From Siderastrea siderea (taxonomy: Eukaryota; Cnidaria; Anthozoa; Scleractinia; Rhizangiidae): 64,000 nt of DNA. Below, piece after piece: positions 13,765-25,156 of this stretch (its first letter is position 1; each line of letters starts with the position of its first letter). A model generated the notes under the pieces. That model worked only from the letters and a program-made list of their open reading frames with translations, had not been told where the DNA came from and ran no database searches. The stretch lies in NCBI GenBank assembly GCA_964030785.1, contig OZ034975.1, positions 45,663,569-45,727,568 on the forward strand, written 5' to 3'. A program made the position numbers and the translations under genes.

Positions 13765-15750
13765 TCAAAAGCTATTGTTAACCAACTCATGAATATGAAA
13801 CGCGAGACCAAAGAGACGCTAGCTGCGACAAAATATTCATAGCAAGAGAACCCGGCAAATAACACGTGGACAGGTGGCTTCACGACAAGCTGGTGAAACC
13901 GAAAAAAATTTCCTTCACTGAACAGTTAGTCAGTCGCCTTACCTTACTATGAATATAGAGGGGTTATAGTGAAGTGAAGCGGATTAATCCCCAAATTGTG
14001 CATGAATCCTGTCCTTAGCTAGTATGAGCCAAATGACAAACAAGAGTTCTCTTAACTGCCGGGTCTTAACTTTTATCTTTCAATACATCTTGTACGATAA
14101 TTCAAGTTAATTCTCGCCTCAAGACTGAATTGTCTCTCAACGAACATTTCCGTGTATATTTAAGACAAAATTTTGTTTGATCAACACACTCTTCCTCGAT
14201 AGAATACGAGAAATTTCCTTCTCTTACTAGAAAATTTTACTTTATCTTGAAATCGCGTTAAGTTACTTTATTCGAAACTATATTCCCCTTCACAGTGGCA
14301 CGTCAATTTCAAATACCTTAGTAAACACGCGCTTTAATTTCCTATTATAAGGTACCTCACAGACTAGACATCGACGCCGCAGAAGACAAGCGATGAAAAA
14401 CAAGCTCGAAGTCAGCACTACTCCGTCAAAGCCCGACATGAGAGAGTCTATTGATCTCAAAGATCACATACCTCATCCCACACACTACGTTACGACCCAA
14501 CTGCCTAACGGTTCAAATGCTTGACGTGTGGCAAAGTCACTGTTCTCAGGACTAAAATCCAATTTCAGGTCGAAGAACCGAAAAGCTAGTAAGATGCATT
14601 TTACTCTTTCTACAACAAAGCCAAGCTAGGATATATTTAACGGGCTCCTTATTGTCTCTGACTGGAGTGCAAGAGCCGCCTACTATCAGAACATGTAAAC
14701 TCGTTTGAATATTAATTCTAATACATCATCTCTTGACATTTTTCTTGTGTATTGCGTGGAGTAGTTTCTGGAGGGCTTGGCAAAATAATTTTCTTCAAAA
14801 TTCAATATTTCAATGTGCAACGGAAAAACACTGCGAACACTTGTTTTTGGCCAAAACAAGCAGGCAGTGTACTCAAATATTTATTGAGCGACCACACTTT
14901 ACCTTGAGAACAGCAACATGGTAGCTGAAAAATGCGTTATGTTTGTTTAAAATATTTGCTTTATGTACACGGCCCCACAAGCTTCTTGCTTTAAATCTAA
15001 TCGTGTATAAATAAAGTTGCTTTACCTGTAACTTCACATAAATCTTTGCAACGAATTTCGTAAAACTGAACGCTAAGGCGAGATGATTGTTTGAGCGCGA
15101 GAGCGGTCGAAACATGAGTGATGATATTTGGTCGGACTTACTCACTATAACCGACTGCCATCGTTAAAGTTAGACTGTGATAACAGAGAATTCTAAAATA
15201 CATGGTAAGCTAAGAGAGGAGAAGAATTCCTCTTGAATTTGCCCAAAAACATCAGCGGAAGCTGAAAACAGTCCCAGGGGCCATTTTAGCTCGGTAGCCT
15301 TGCGAACATATAGCTCAAGCCTCTTTAGTCTGACATCCACCCCCGGCCCACCTGCGAAACCAGATTTTGATCGTCAATAGCGTGACAAGGCAATTCATTG
15401 AGTGCAAAGCTGACGTCAAGATAGCTCATTTTCCTCTATATCCGTCTAGCCTAGCCTCTAGTCTTAAACGTCAATCGTCTCTTCAACCTATCCCATGGTA
15501 GAATAGTTCAGGACCTAATATTTCAGGATATTCCGAGTTGTGTGATAGACCAGCCTAAACACGAGAAACATAGGAAAACGTTTGAAGCCTTGCATACAGA
15601 ACCGTTTTCTCCAGTCTGGTTATATTTCATGTTATTTAACCTAACAAAACATCCTGTCTGTTCAGTAGTGATACTGTACTCGACTCCCGAAGGAAAAGTA
15701 CTGGTGGTGCTTTTCACTTTGTTTTCTTCCAAAGGAGATGAAAGAATTCT

Positions 15751-15930
15751 AGAATAAACGAAAAAATAATTCTTGTCACAAGGTCTGAAAAATTTGTAAG
15801 CGAAGCTTTCGACTGTATCGCACAGTCTTCATCAGCGATTAAAGTGAGCTCACGTTGTCACGATACAGTCAAAAGCTTCGCTTACAAATTTTTCAGACCT
15901 TGTGACAAGAATTATTTTTCCGTTTATTTA
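15751..15930 (-). mobile_element. Fold-back element carrying a hammerhead-like motif
   Basis: Two arms of about 70 bp (15751-15820 and 15861-15930) are near-perfect inverted repeats around a 40-bp centre. The pairing runs from AATAAACG at the outside to GACTGTATCG / CGATACAGTC at the inside. Read on the minus strand, the left arm plus centre contains a hammerhead-type core (see 15795-15844). The right arm lacks the CTGATGA half and has AAAA in place of GAAA, so it is at best a degenerate partner. This layout matches what is known of Penelope-like element termini and retrozymes, which carry hammerhead motifs. No reverse transcriptase is present here. I found no clear target duplication. Confidence 0.65.
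15795..15844 (-). ncRNA. Hammerhead-like ribozyme motif 1
   Basis: Minus-strand order: helix I strand (15844-15836), CTGATGA core (15835-15829), an extra A, helix II GACTGT/ACAGTC (6 bp) closed by a GCGAT loop, GAAA (15810-15807), then a helix III reduced to A-U and G-C with no loop (AGCU), giving cleavage triplet CUU before C15802. Helix I pairs 15802-36, 15801-37, 15799-39, 15798-40, 15797-41 and 15795-43, with two mismatches. The conserved CUGANGA and GAAA boxes, paired helix II and compatible helix I make a real hammerhead descent likely. The extra A after the core and the weak helix III leave activity open. Confidence 0.6.
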
Positions 15931-16599
15931 CAACCAAGGTCAAGATTAACGTACATAGTCAGTTCTAGAATAGTTTCAGTCATGAATCGCTTTTCGAAAT
16001 ATCCAGTGGCACATTTCGTGGAGGATGTCTTCATTTTTGTGAACATGATGAATGGTGCTTAGTACTTGACCATTTTCTCATCGTTTATTGTTATTTACTT
16101 ATTAATCAGATCGCGCTACACAATTCTGTCAGACCATGTACCTTACAATTTGTCAACTCATGAAAGAAACTTTTGTCAGTCAAAAATACACTGCACTACA
16201 CCTAAGGATAATGGAATTTTGAACGGAGGTGTGCTGGTAGCACTCAATACTGCAGCCTGTGCTCTTCCGGCTCTTTTACGCCTGAATCCTACCTTTATGC
16301 GGTGAAATCACCGAGAACCAGGCTTCGCGCGAACAGGGAGAACAGGGAGAATCCTGACCAGCCTAACCGTAAAGTGATCTAAAATCTTTCCCCCTTTCGA
16401 TACCAAAACAGCAAAAATATGTGCCTTATCAGGCAGTCATGCAGAGAAAACATAACCGTTCTTATTTCCTGACCGAAACATTCAAAATCCATGTATCAAA
16501 TCCATTGGCCACACGTACCTATACGTGTGTGGCTTATCCTGGGCTTATGTAAGGGGAAAAATATACGGGATGACTGATCCTTACGACAATTAAAGAAAG

Positions 16600-16800
16600 A
16601 CACAGAGGACGAAATAAATAAATAAAAATTATGCAACAAAAAATTGCCCGATGTTTCGGTTTGCAAAACAAACCTTCTTCAGGGGCTACAGGAGTAAAAT
16701 GAGTAAATACGTTACAGGACCGTTAACATGGAAGATGAAACATTTAAAATACATGTGAAACTATTAAACCGCTAAAAAGAATTCTCAACTTTGAGGAGGG
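16600..16800 (-). mobile_element. Penelope-like terminal remnant (probable)
   Basis: A short AT-rich segment built around a second hammerhead-like motif (16646-16686), flanked by ATAAATAAATAAAA-type sequence at 16614-16628. There is no reverse transcriptase nearby. The family is inferred only from the ribozyme-like motif and its reduced helix III; borders are approximate. Confidence 0.45.
16646..16686 (-). ncRNA. Hammerhead-like ribozyme motif 2
   Basis: Minus-strand order: helix I GCCC (16686-16683), CTGAAGA core (16682-16676), an extra A, helix II GGTTTG/CAAACC (6 bp) with a short T-rich loop, GAAA (16657-16654), CAT, then C16650 and helix I partner GGGC (16649-16646). Helix I is a perfect 4-bp pairing. 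Helix III would be A-U plus a C-A mismatch with zero loop. If the ancestor had GAAACGUC, a single CpG-to-CA change explains the mismatch. The architecture, including the extra A, matches motif 1. Confidence 0.6.
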
Positions 16801-19573
16801 TTTAGTTTTCGGATATCCCTTAAAAGTGTAATTTAAGTAATAAGAATGATTAAAATAATCCCTTCACTCGCAACAAGCTGCGGTTTTAGACATTTCAGAA
16901 AAAAAGGTTCTTACTTCTCAGAACTGAATAATTCACCAGTTTTGAGTAAACAAATACCTTAATAGATTAGGCTCTCCAACTGTCCAATTCGAAAGTCTTT
17001 CACCCCAAATAACAGTGTCCGAAAATACAACTTTAAGAGTTCTGGTTCTAAGTGTGTCTAGCGTGCATGTGTAATTTCATGACAACAATTGTTCCACAAA
17101 CCGATTCCAACCGAATATCACAGCAAGAGAAACATTTTTCTGAAACCGCATAACGTGGGTTCATTCATGCGGTTTTCCACTAGTTCACCCACATGGTTTA
17201 TCAGTGCATGATCGTCTGCGAAACTTTTCAATCTTCTTATAACAATTCTAATGGCTAAAACGTCGAAGTTGTTGTATTATTTGTTTTATACTAGTCGACT
17301 TATAATTTGTTCAACTCCGGAAAGCTAATTAAAATGAATTCAGTGAATCTAACATCAGTTGATACTTATCGGAATTCAGTTCTCATATCCATTCAGCTGT
17401 CCATTGACTCTTTGTGAAAACAATTTGCCTTGAGTAATCTTGAATGCAGTAATGTTGATTTCAAGGTCGGAAAAAACAAACAATTTTTCGCAGTAGTGTG
17501 TGCAAAATATTCTTGTCTTTAAGCTGAAGCCGAGAGCTAAAAACAAATCTATAGATACAGTAAAACTTCATATAGTCTCCCGGAATGTATGGTTAGTATG
17601 ACAGGTCATTGTTTATATTACGTTTTACATTTTCTAGATTGTAGTTGTACAACATTAAAACAAAAGCCTTTAAAAAAAGAATTTCTTACCTTAAAGACTC
17701 GGGCTAAATTCCGTGGAACTCAAATCACTGTTGAGAGAAACAAAACAGGCAGTGTTTATAATCAGATTATAATGGCGACGCAGACATTTTGAAGAAGATC
17801 AATGCTAATATTTTATGAGTTCAGTGCCGTTTCGTTTTCGGTCAAAATGTGGGCTTGATATACAATTTGAAGAACCATTTTTTTGGCGACATCAGTTACT
17901 TACCATTAAGCCGACAGCTTCAGCTAAAAGCTGCGAGATTCTAGCATTACATGAACGAAACGAAACAGCACACTTGGAGCAAAAAGAAATGAAAACGGAA
18001 AAAAAGAGAATAGATTAATTCGCGATCGGGAAATACAGAAGACGCCACTCAGCATGCTGTGAATTTCATCCAGCCGAGTCAAAATAAAACTCATTAGCAT
18101 GAGTCAAAAGATTTGGTAAATAAATATCGAAATATAACCATGGATTTTCAAAATCCCCATGAAAGCAAAGCCATCAAAAAACACGAAGCCATGAAAATGC
18201 ACGCACGTGTACTCTCAAAATTAATGTTGAACTGTACACAAGTTGAAAATGACTTGACTCAAATTCTACAACCCGGGATATGAATATTTCATTTAATGAG
18301 CTATTTTCGTTTTAGAATCAAAATTTACTATCTATTCAATTTTTCGGTTGTTTTCGTTGTTGTTAGTTAATTATAGCTCAACACGAGAAAGGAATTGCAA
18401 CTTTCGGTAAAAAACAAATGAATGAAAAATACGTTGAGCTACCATAGCTATCACTGAGTCATATTAATTAATATTGTTAATTCTCCAATCTTTACAAGCA
18501 CTCCGAATACAGCTGAGAAGAATCATTAGAAAAACATTCGAAAAAAAAATTACCAGACCTTAATTTAGTCCACATGGAATCGTCAATTTAACTTTCCAAT
18601 GGCGTCCTTGTTTTACTTAGTGGTTTTCGTGAAGTTCTCAAGTTTTAATACTAGAAGAAATATTGATAAATACACCGTCATTTTGAAGAAGGTATGCAAC
18701 AATATCTTAATGGTTAAAAGTGTTGGTAGACACTGTTATTTTCTGCATATTTTTCTTGCAGTTTAAATGATGATTAAATCATTAGCTCAACAAGAAACAA
18801 TACGTTTGTGTTGTTTATACTTTTTCTGTTAATGAAACACAGAGAGGTTGACTGAATAGGCCCGGTAATATGGATGGACCCGAAGGATTTGAAATCAAAG
18901 GAGAACATTTTGCCGTTTCGGACACTTTAGCAATTCACCTGTATAAGGGTTTTGAGGCCATTGTACTCCGTCTACTTTTTTATTGACACATTCGTTAATA
19001 TATGATAACGAGTTACATTGTGGTACAAAGCGTTTTCTGTTTACCTTTAAAAAACCCGGCCCCTGAAAACTACCCGTGAAAGAAAAGCTGGCCTGTTTTG
19101 GCATAAAATAAACAACTTACCGTTACTACTGAAGGAACTTCGGAATATCAGTTCGTAAAGGAAAGTGGTTCTGCCTTTTCCAATCAGTCAATTGTAGAAT
19201 TTCTATCCTGAATCACCGCTTTTTTTTTTGTTGAATCAGTTGTCGGGAGCACAATGAACACGTATATCCGTAGAGGAATACTGAACCCAAAATTCTTTTC
19301 CAGTCTATTTTAGTCGAGTACGGCCTATTCCACAATCACAGCACTAACAAAACCGGTGCCAAAACATTTCAGTCTCAACAAGCTTGTCACTGTTTACTGA
19401 GATTCTAAAGCAAGAGAGGTACAGAATTTTTAACATGTTCTGCCGCGTCTGTAGCTGAAAATCTGTACCGCCGCGTTTGCAGCCGAAAATCTCAAAACCT
19501 TTGCTTTCCCTCAACAAAAATTTAGTCCGTTGAACAAGTGGTTAAAGCGCAAACACCGGCATACTTATTTACT

Positions 19574-19673
19574 AAAAGCCAATTGCAAGGCTGATCGGAC
19601 AGCTAAGAAGGGTAATTTAAACATGTTAAAATTACCCTTCTTAGCTGTCCGATCAGCCTTGCAATTGGCTTTT
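19574..19673. repeat. Perfect 45-bp inverted repeat (long hairpin)
   Basis: Left arm 19574-19618 and right arm 19629-19673 are exact reverse complements, separated by 10 nt. The arms start AAAAGCCAATTGCAAGG. As RNA this would form a 45-bp hairpin without mismatch. It could be a small fold-back transposon or a hairpin RNA precursor; the lack of any mismatch suggests recent origin. Confidence 0.85.
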
Positions 19674-19786
19674 TGTTTTATTCAACATTGCTCATCCTGA
19701 TCTACACCAAGATCTGGCTTCACCTCGCTACTGTTTGTCCAAGTGGTCCTTGCATCGAGTTACGTAATACTTATTTACTCGCTGTT

Positions 19787-19938
19787 TAGACTGCTAGCAG
19801 TCCCCTTCTGGATAGTCGAGAGGGCGCGCGAAATAGCCGAGCGAAAAAGCTGAATAAAGCGCGAGCTATCAACAGTGCGGTGGGACTGGAGCGAGGAGAA
19901 AAAAAAAACGAGAAGAAAAAGGGACTGCTAGCAGTCTA
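19787..19938. mobile_element. 152-bp inverted-repeat element with 9-bp target duplication
   Basis: Ends are an 18-bp inverted repeat beginning TAGACTGCTAGCAGTCCC. The direct flanks are identical 9-mers CTCGCTGTT (19778-19786 and 19939-19947). A 9-bp duplication is typical of Mutator-like (MULE) elements, so I infer a MULE-mobilised MITE. No coding capacity. Confidence 0.75.
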
Positions 19939-21678
19939 CTCGCTGTTATAATAATGCAACTGAAAATGTTCAAAGATATAGCATATTAATTCTAGTTTAG
20001 TTGGCAGAAAAAGTTAGAGGGAGATCTGGGGTTGAACACATACGCGCGTGGAGGAAGCGTGGAAGAAGTGGCACGAGCGTGGAACGCGCAAAGACAAAAG
20101 TCACGGTTCTCGCCTCGGGTGTTTAGGTGTACTTTAATCAGAGTCCTGTAAATAAGGACAGCATGTGCTATAACGTCTTTGAAATGAACAAACATAACTG
20201 TATGACAGTGTCGAGACAGTAAAGCTTGTGCTATGAAAATAATTACACGGAGGTTGTTGCTTTTGTGCGCTATGGGTCTTGCAGACGGGAAAACAGACAA
20301 CCAACAAACAACATTAAAACAGTCGCATCATTATTATAACAAACTGAATACAAAAAGCAATTATACACAGGACATGATTATATGAACTTGCACGTAAAAG
20401 ATGATACTCTAGGAAACGTTTGAGAAAACGACAGTTCTTGGTATCTCCATGTTCTATATTGAAGTAGAAATAAGTGCGAAAACAAACAATAAAATGAATT
20501 CTAACGTGACGTCCTTGAAGGGTCGTGCTAGTTTGAGCTAATTACAGTCTGTTTTCGTCTGCTCAACTCTCTCGGCAGAGGAAGCTAGAAGATCAAGTGC
20601 GAAACTACAGAACTGGGATCGCAGCAATTTTGCACGAAAACAAGAAGACCACCGTCAGCGATTTCATGTTGGATGGGACTGGGTTCAACCAGAATCAAGG
20701 TTATATTATCAACAGACTGTTAGACAATCAATAAACTTACCGTGTTTTGCAGCCAATATTGAAACGCAACTCAACACGTATCTTCTGGTCAAACTAACCC
20801 TTCAGTATCACATGAATATCATGCTGAGCTGGATAGACAAGTAAACGGTTAGTTTCTCACGCAAGTTTCTCACGCGCTGTAATTCAAGGGCAGACTCGAA
20901 CGGAAACACTTGTTGGTTATTCATGTTTTTCACAATGTTTCAGTGATTTACTTTGTTTTCTGGATATGCGTCGCTGAGTCTGCTGTTTCCAGAATTAACC
21001 ACAGAGAAAGAGAGTAAAAAAGGTCAAAGAACTACGAGTAGATTTATCATTGACAGAACCTATCAACGGCCACACACAACCCATTTAAAAGCTGAGAGAG
21101 CTACTAACAGCTAAAAGAAACCAACCGTGCGCTGAAAAACGGTACTGAACTTCACCTTATCAGATCGTCACATCTTTCTTGCTTCCTTTCGATGACCCAC
21201 TTTTAGAAAAGAAGAAAGCTTTGACTTTAAAAAGGTCTTATCACTCCGGAAATAACGCGTCTTCCAAGACAAAGACACTAGAGGCGTGCATTTTAATAAG
21301 ATCACATTCAATTTACAAGGGGTCACGATCGTCTGAATTGTATAGGCCACTCCTGTCTGTTGGTCTTGCCTGCGGTGGTCTTAAAAGCGTCTCAAATATA
21401 AGGTATCTCAAGACGCTTATTTCAACCCCATTGACACTGCTTACGCTAGTGGCGGTCGAAGCTTGCTGGTTGGAAGGGGCTCGGATTATAAAAGGGGGAA
21501 AGGGGGGAATTGGGAAAGGGTGGAGTGAAAAATCTTCCTAATAAAGAAACAAAAAAGGCTGCGTAGATTCGCAAATTAGCTCTCTCCACCCAGGTGTGTA
21601 AACTGGTACCAAGTGACGAAAGTATAGATACTGGGGATAACCTGCGATCGAGTGGAGTCCATAAAAGGCAGTGGTCGG

Positions 21679-21714
21679 CGGGGTGGAGGTGGGGGGTGGT
21701 TGGGGGGGATTGGG
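21679..21714 (+). other. G-quadruplex-prone G-rich tract
   Basis: Four or more G-runs of three to seven lie within 36 nt, separated by short T/A-containing loops. It satisfies the usual sequence rule for an intramolecular quadruplex on the plus strand. No gene association is visible. Confidence 0.5.
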
Positions 21715-24700
21715 AGTAAACTCCTTGTTTCCTCATGCACCGGAGATTAAAGATAATAAGCCAGCCGGGGCGACGCTCAAGAGAGACTGCGAACAAACTT
21801 TTCCTTTCTCATTTATCATTCATCTATAGTGAGATAATCCGTCGCAGCTGAATTAAACCGAAAAGGCGCCAGGATGTTATGTGAGAAGACAAGCCATTTG
21901 AATATGGGAATGTGTCCCACAGTCAACTGGTGCTTGTATAAATGGAAAGTCTTCTATGTCCTCTACGTCGAAACTCGATGGAGAAAAGTTGTCTGCTTTG
22001 TTTTATGTATAAAATGTCTTGAAATGTAAATTCAGAAAAGAAGTATCCTCGTGGTAACACTTGGTCAGACAAAACATTTCACTAGATCAGACGATTTATT
22101 CGTCGCCACAATTATCCGTCTTAACTGAAAATTGTTTATTTATCCACTGATTCGTCTCTATTCAGGGATTTTAGTGAGCACGACCATAATGAACAGTCGG
22201 ATTATTCTAATAACCACTGCAAATAAGTGCCAGTGGTAAAGAGAGCAAAAGGAAAATTAGTCCAGTTTTAGTTACGCTTCCTTTTTAAATTACTGTGCCA
22301 TTAGTAAGTCCTATCTAATTTCTCTTTGCAATACATGTATAGCCTTCCGTCTTTTATTTGATCTTTTGGATCTTGAGGAGATAGGAGTCAGCGATCAGTT
22401 AGTGGAGAGATTTCAGTGTTCTACTGAAAGGTTTGCTTAAACATACTGTTCATGAACAGTGGGCATCGCTTTAATTGTTAAAACGAAGTAAAGTTTTTTT
22501 TTTTCGTTGAGTTCTCGAACTGTAACATAAGACGAAGACGGAAGTACAACTCTCTAAGCTACAATCTGATCTTAATTTTGCATTCAGCATTTTAAAGCAG
22601 AAAAGCCTATTCGGGGGGATTAAATTCCCCATTTATTCACGGCTGGATGTCTGCCTGCAGCGAAACTCTTGTCATTGGACAGTGAGACTGGATACCCGCC
22701 TAACGCAAAAGCTATCCTCCTTTCTGCTGGAATAGTACGTTTGAGCACCACACTGTAAAACAGATTTTTTTTGCTGTCATAGAGCTCTTTACATGTGCGT
22801 TTACATTTATTTCTTGCACCAACTGAACTCGTTGATTCGCCACTCATGAAGCTTTTCAGTGCAGTTAAGTGCAACAAATCAGAGCAAAGTATTTTTACAC
22901 CAATCAGGGACAAACGTGACCTGTCATTTTTACGTTCATGACTTTCACGCGACTATTGCTGAAACTGTCACGAGTTTCCACGCGAGTTTTGCGGGACGCG
23001 CGCGGGGAGGGTGAAGCATCCTCGGACGTCATACACTTCTTTCAAATTCACCTTAAATGGAAATTTGTGTAAAAGGCCTTAAACTACAACCTGACAACGC
23101 AGACGACTCAGTATTAAGTGTTATTACTCATTGTCGAGTAAAAAATGTTAATATTTGTTGTAACTCAGCTCTTGACCTTCAACTGAATTTGATTAGTTCG
23201 TGACTATATTCAAATATTATAGAACACAACTGAACTTTGCAAAGATAAATTAGAAAAGATAAGGTAAATGTCATTTTAAAAGAGGAATATTGAAAACCCT
23301 AGGTACATAATGATATCATATTCGGTGAGATTTTGGCAAATGACGAGGAGTATTCAAGTCATGGCCAAGGTTTCTTCTTTTGGCTGAAAGAGACAACGAC
23401 GTTATCTACGGTTCTTGTACAACTTTCGAATTAGTCGAGCTTTTTTAAATTCTGTAAAGATAGAATTAGTTGAAGAAGAAACACTGTTTGATATGCTAAA
23501 TCAGGAAGTCGCATACAAAATTTCAGCGTTCGTGAATTTTAAAATGAAACTAGAAAACGACTGGAAAAGACGACTGAAAATTTCAGCCTTATGTTCCGGC
23601 GAAAATTCTTTAATAAACTCTTCCATTGAATGAATACCCGCTAGCGTCGCTGAAGAAGCTAGATATTTAAAAGAAACTATCGCTTATGTACAATGGTGCA
23701 CGATTTGAGTCAACACTTTAATTTTTAAATTCCGCTTACCTTGAACGCCAAAGGGGGAGTTCCCCAGTCTTTTCCACGTTGTTTTTCGACAAGAAAGCAC
23801 AGTGACCTTTAATTTAGCCTTAAAAACTTGACTTCAAAGCTTTTAGACATATAATTGACGGTTGGTACCTTTTTACGGCTACAAATATCACCATAAAATA
23901 TTTCAGTGGATTTCATTCAGGAAACTGACAGATTGCACGTGTCTCGCATTCATTCATCGCTGATAAATGATGTCACTGTTAATTCTGGTGATATAAAATT
24001 GTTTGGTCTACAAACCCAACGTATCTAAAATGTCTTTTTGCCCTCCTTATTTCGCAAGTCGTTATAGATTAGGAAACGCCCAAATATACCATCAGTACAA
24101 AATTTAATCCAACGTTTTTCAGTGCATGAGGTTTGCAAGTTTTATGTCCGTTACGTCTTACAAACATTTCTCGCGCAATTTTACATGAGGTTTTTCAAAT
24201 CAAATAAAAGGCATTAGTAAAATACAAAACATCCTTTTGAAATTAGATAGAACACTTAAAATTTCAAAAACAGATTTCCTAAATGTCTATTTTTAATCCA
24301 TTTGACTTCAAAAGTGCACTTGTGGTGGCAACACGAAGATTGTATCATTTACAAGATACAATATCGATTTTAAAAATGAATTTCAACAAAAGCATAATGT
24401 CACTTTTCAAAACAATTCCTCTTCCGGTAGAACTAAACAAACAGTAAAACGATGAAGTTACTGAAAATTGATTTCCCACAAGTTAATTTCTTACTACGAA
24501 TATTCTATTCCCAAGATGTTTTTAGCATGTTCCAGTCTCTCAGATTAGTGTGTAATCACGAGTAGGAAAGGCACCCCACACGCGTTTTGTTTTCAGGTCC
24601 TCTTTCTTTATTCTGCCGTTCTCACTATCTCGCAGCCTGGAATGGGTAAAGTTTTCTTTTGCCTCACTCTTAAGATGAGGTCCAGCCAGCCAGTTTGACT

Positions 24701-25156
24701 GGGAACTGATGATTGCTCATGATAGATTGTGTAACTAAGAACTTATTCCAATGGGTTTTCATAAGATGGTTGCTCTTATACGTGATTCTAAATAAAGCAG
24801 GCTACTGTAAATAAGTTTTGCAGTGCCCTGTATGACTCAATGTAATACACGTTAACCTTGTCCTGGAAAGAGGCAAAAGACAAGAGTGACAACTTAATAA
24901 TGCAATTTTAGTGATTCCATGAAATTGCTAATTAAAATTACCATACCTGGTAAGAACTCAGTACATTTGAAATTTCTTTAAAAATCAGACATTGCTAAAA
25001 CTGAGCCAGTCTTCAACTCTTCACGGCAGTGTGCATATTTCTTGTTTTCTTTCTTTCTTTTGGTGCGCACAAAGAGTGAAATAATTGCAAAAATTTGTCG
25101 TCACCAAATGAAGTTGTCACTAAGTAAGAAGCCAACAAAAATTTTTGTAAAATAAG

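Larger units (their letters stand above)
11850..25156. other. Intergenic region without supported genes
   Basis: About 13.3 kb between the start of the Ig-domain gene and the 3' end of the RBM7 orthologue. No multi-exon or long open frame could be supported. It holds mobile-element remnants listed separately (15751-15930, 16600-16800, 19574-19673, 19787-19938), a GA-rich microsatellite at 13744-13764, and a G-rich stretch at 21679-21714. Isolated donor-like sites on the minus strand (for example near 19115 and 20740) may mark untranslated exons, but nothing coding accompanies them. Confidence 0.5.

Noticed and set aside
15861..15930. Hammerhead on the plus strand in the right arm of the fold-back
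   Set aside because: The CTGATGA box is missing and GAAA reads AAAA, so it is not an independent motif.
18895..19104. Minus-strand 69-codon frame with several cysteines
   Set aside because: No recognisable domain, no clear splice partners, and length expected by chance.
20700..20830. Minus-strand donor-like site (GTAAGT) after a possible exon
   Set aside because: ATG is followed at once by a stop; could be untranslated exon but no evidence.
23650..23680. CTGAAGA followed by GAAAC, resembling a hammerhead core
   Set aside because: The 16 bases between do not form a helix II and the flanks do not pair.
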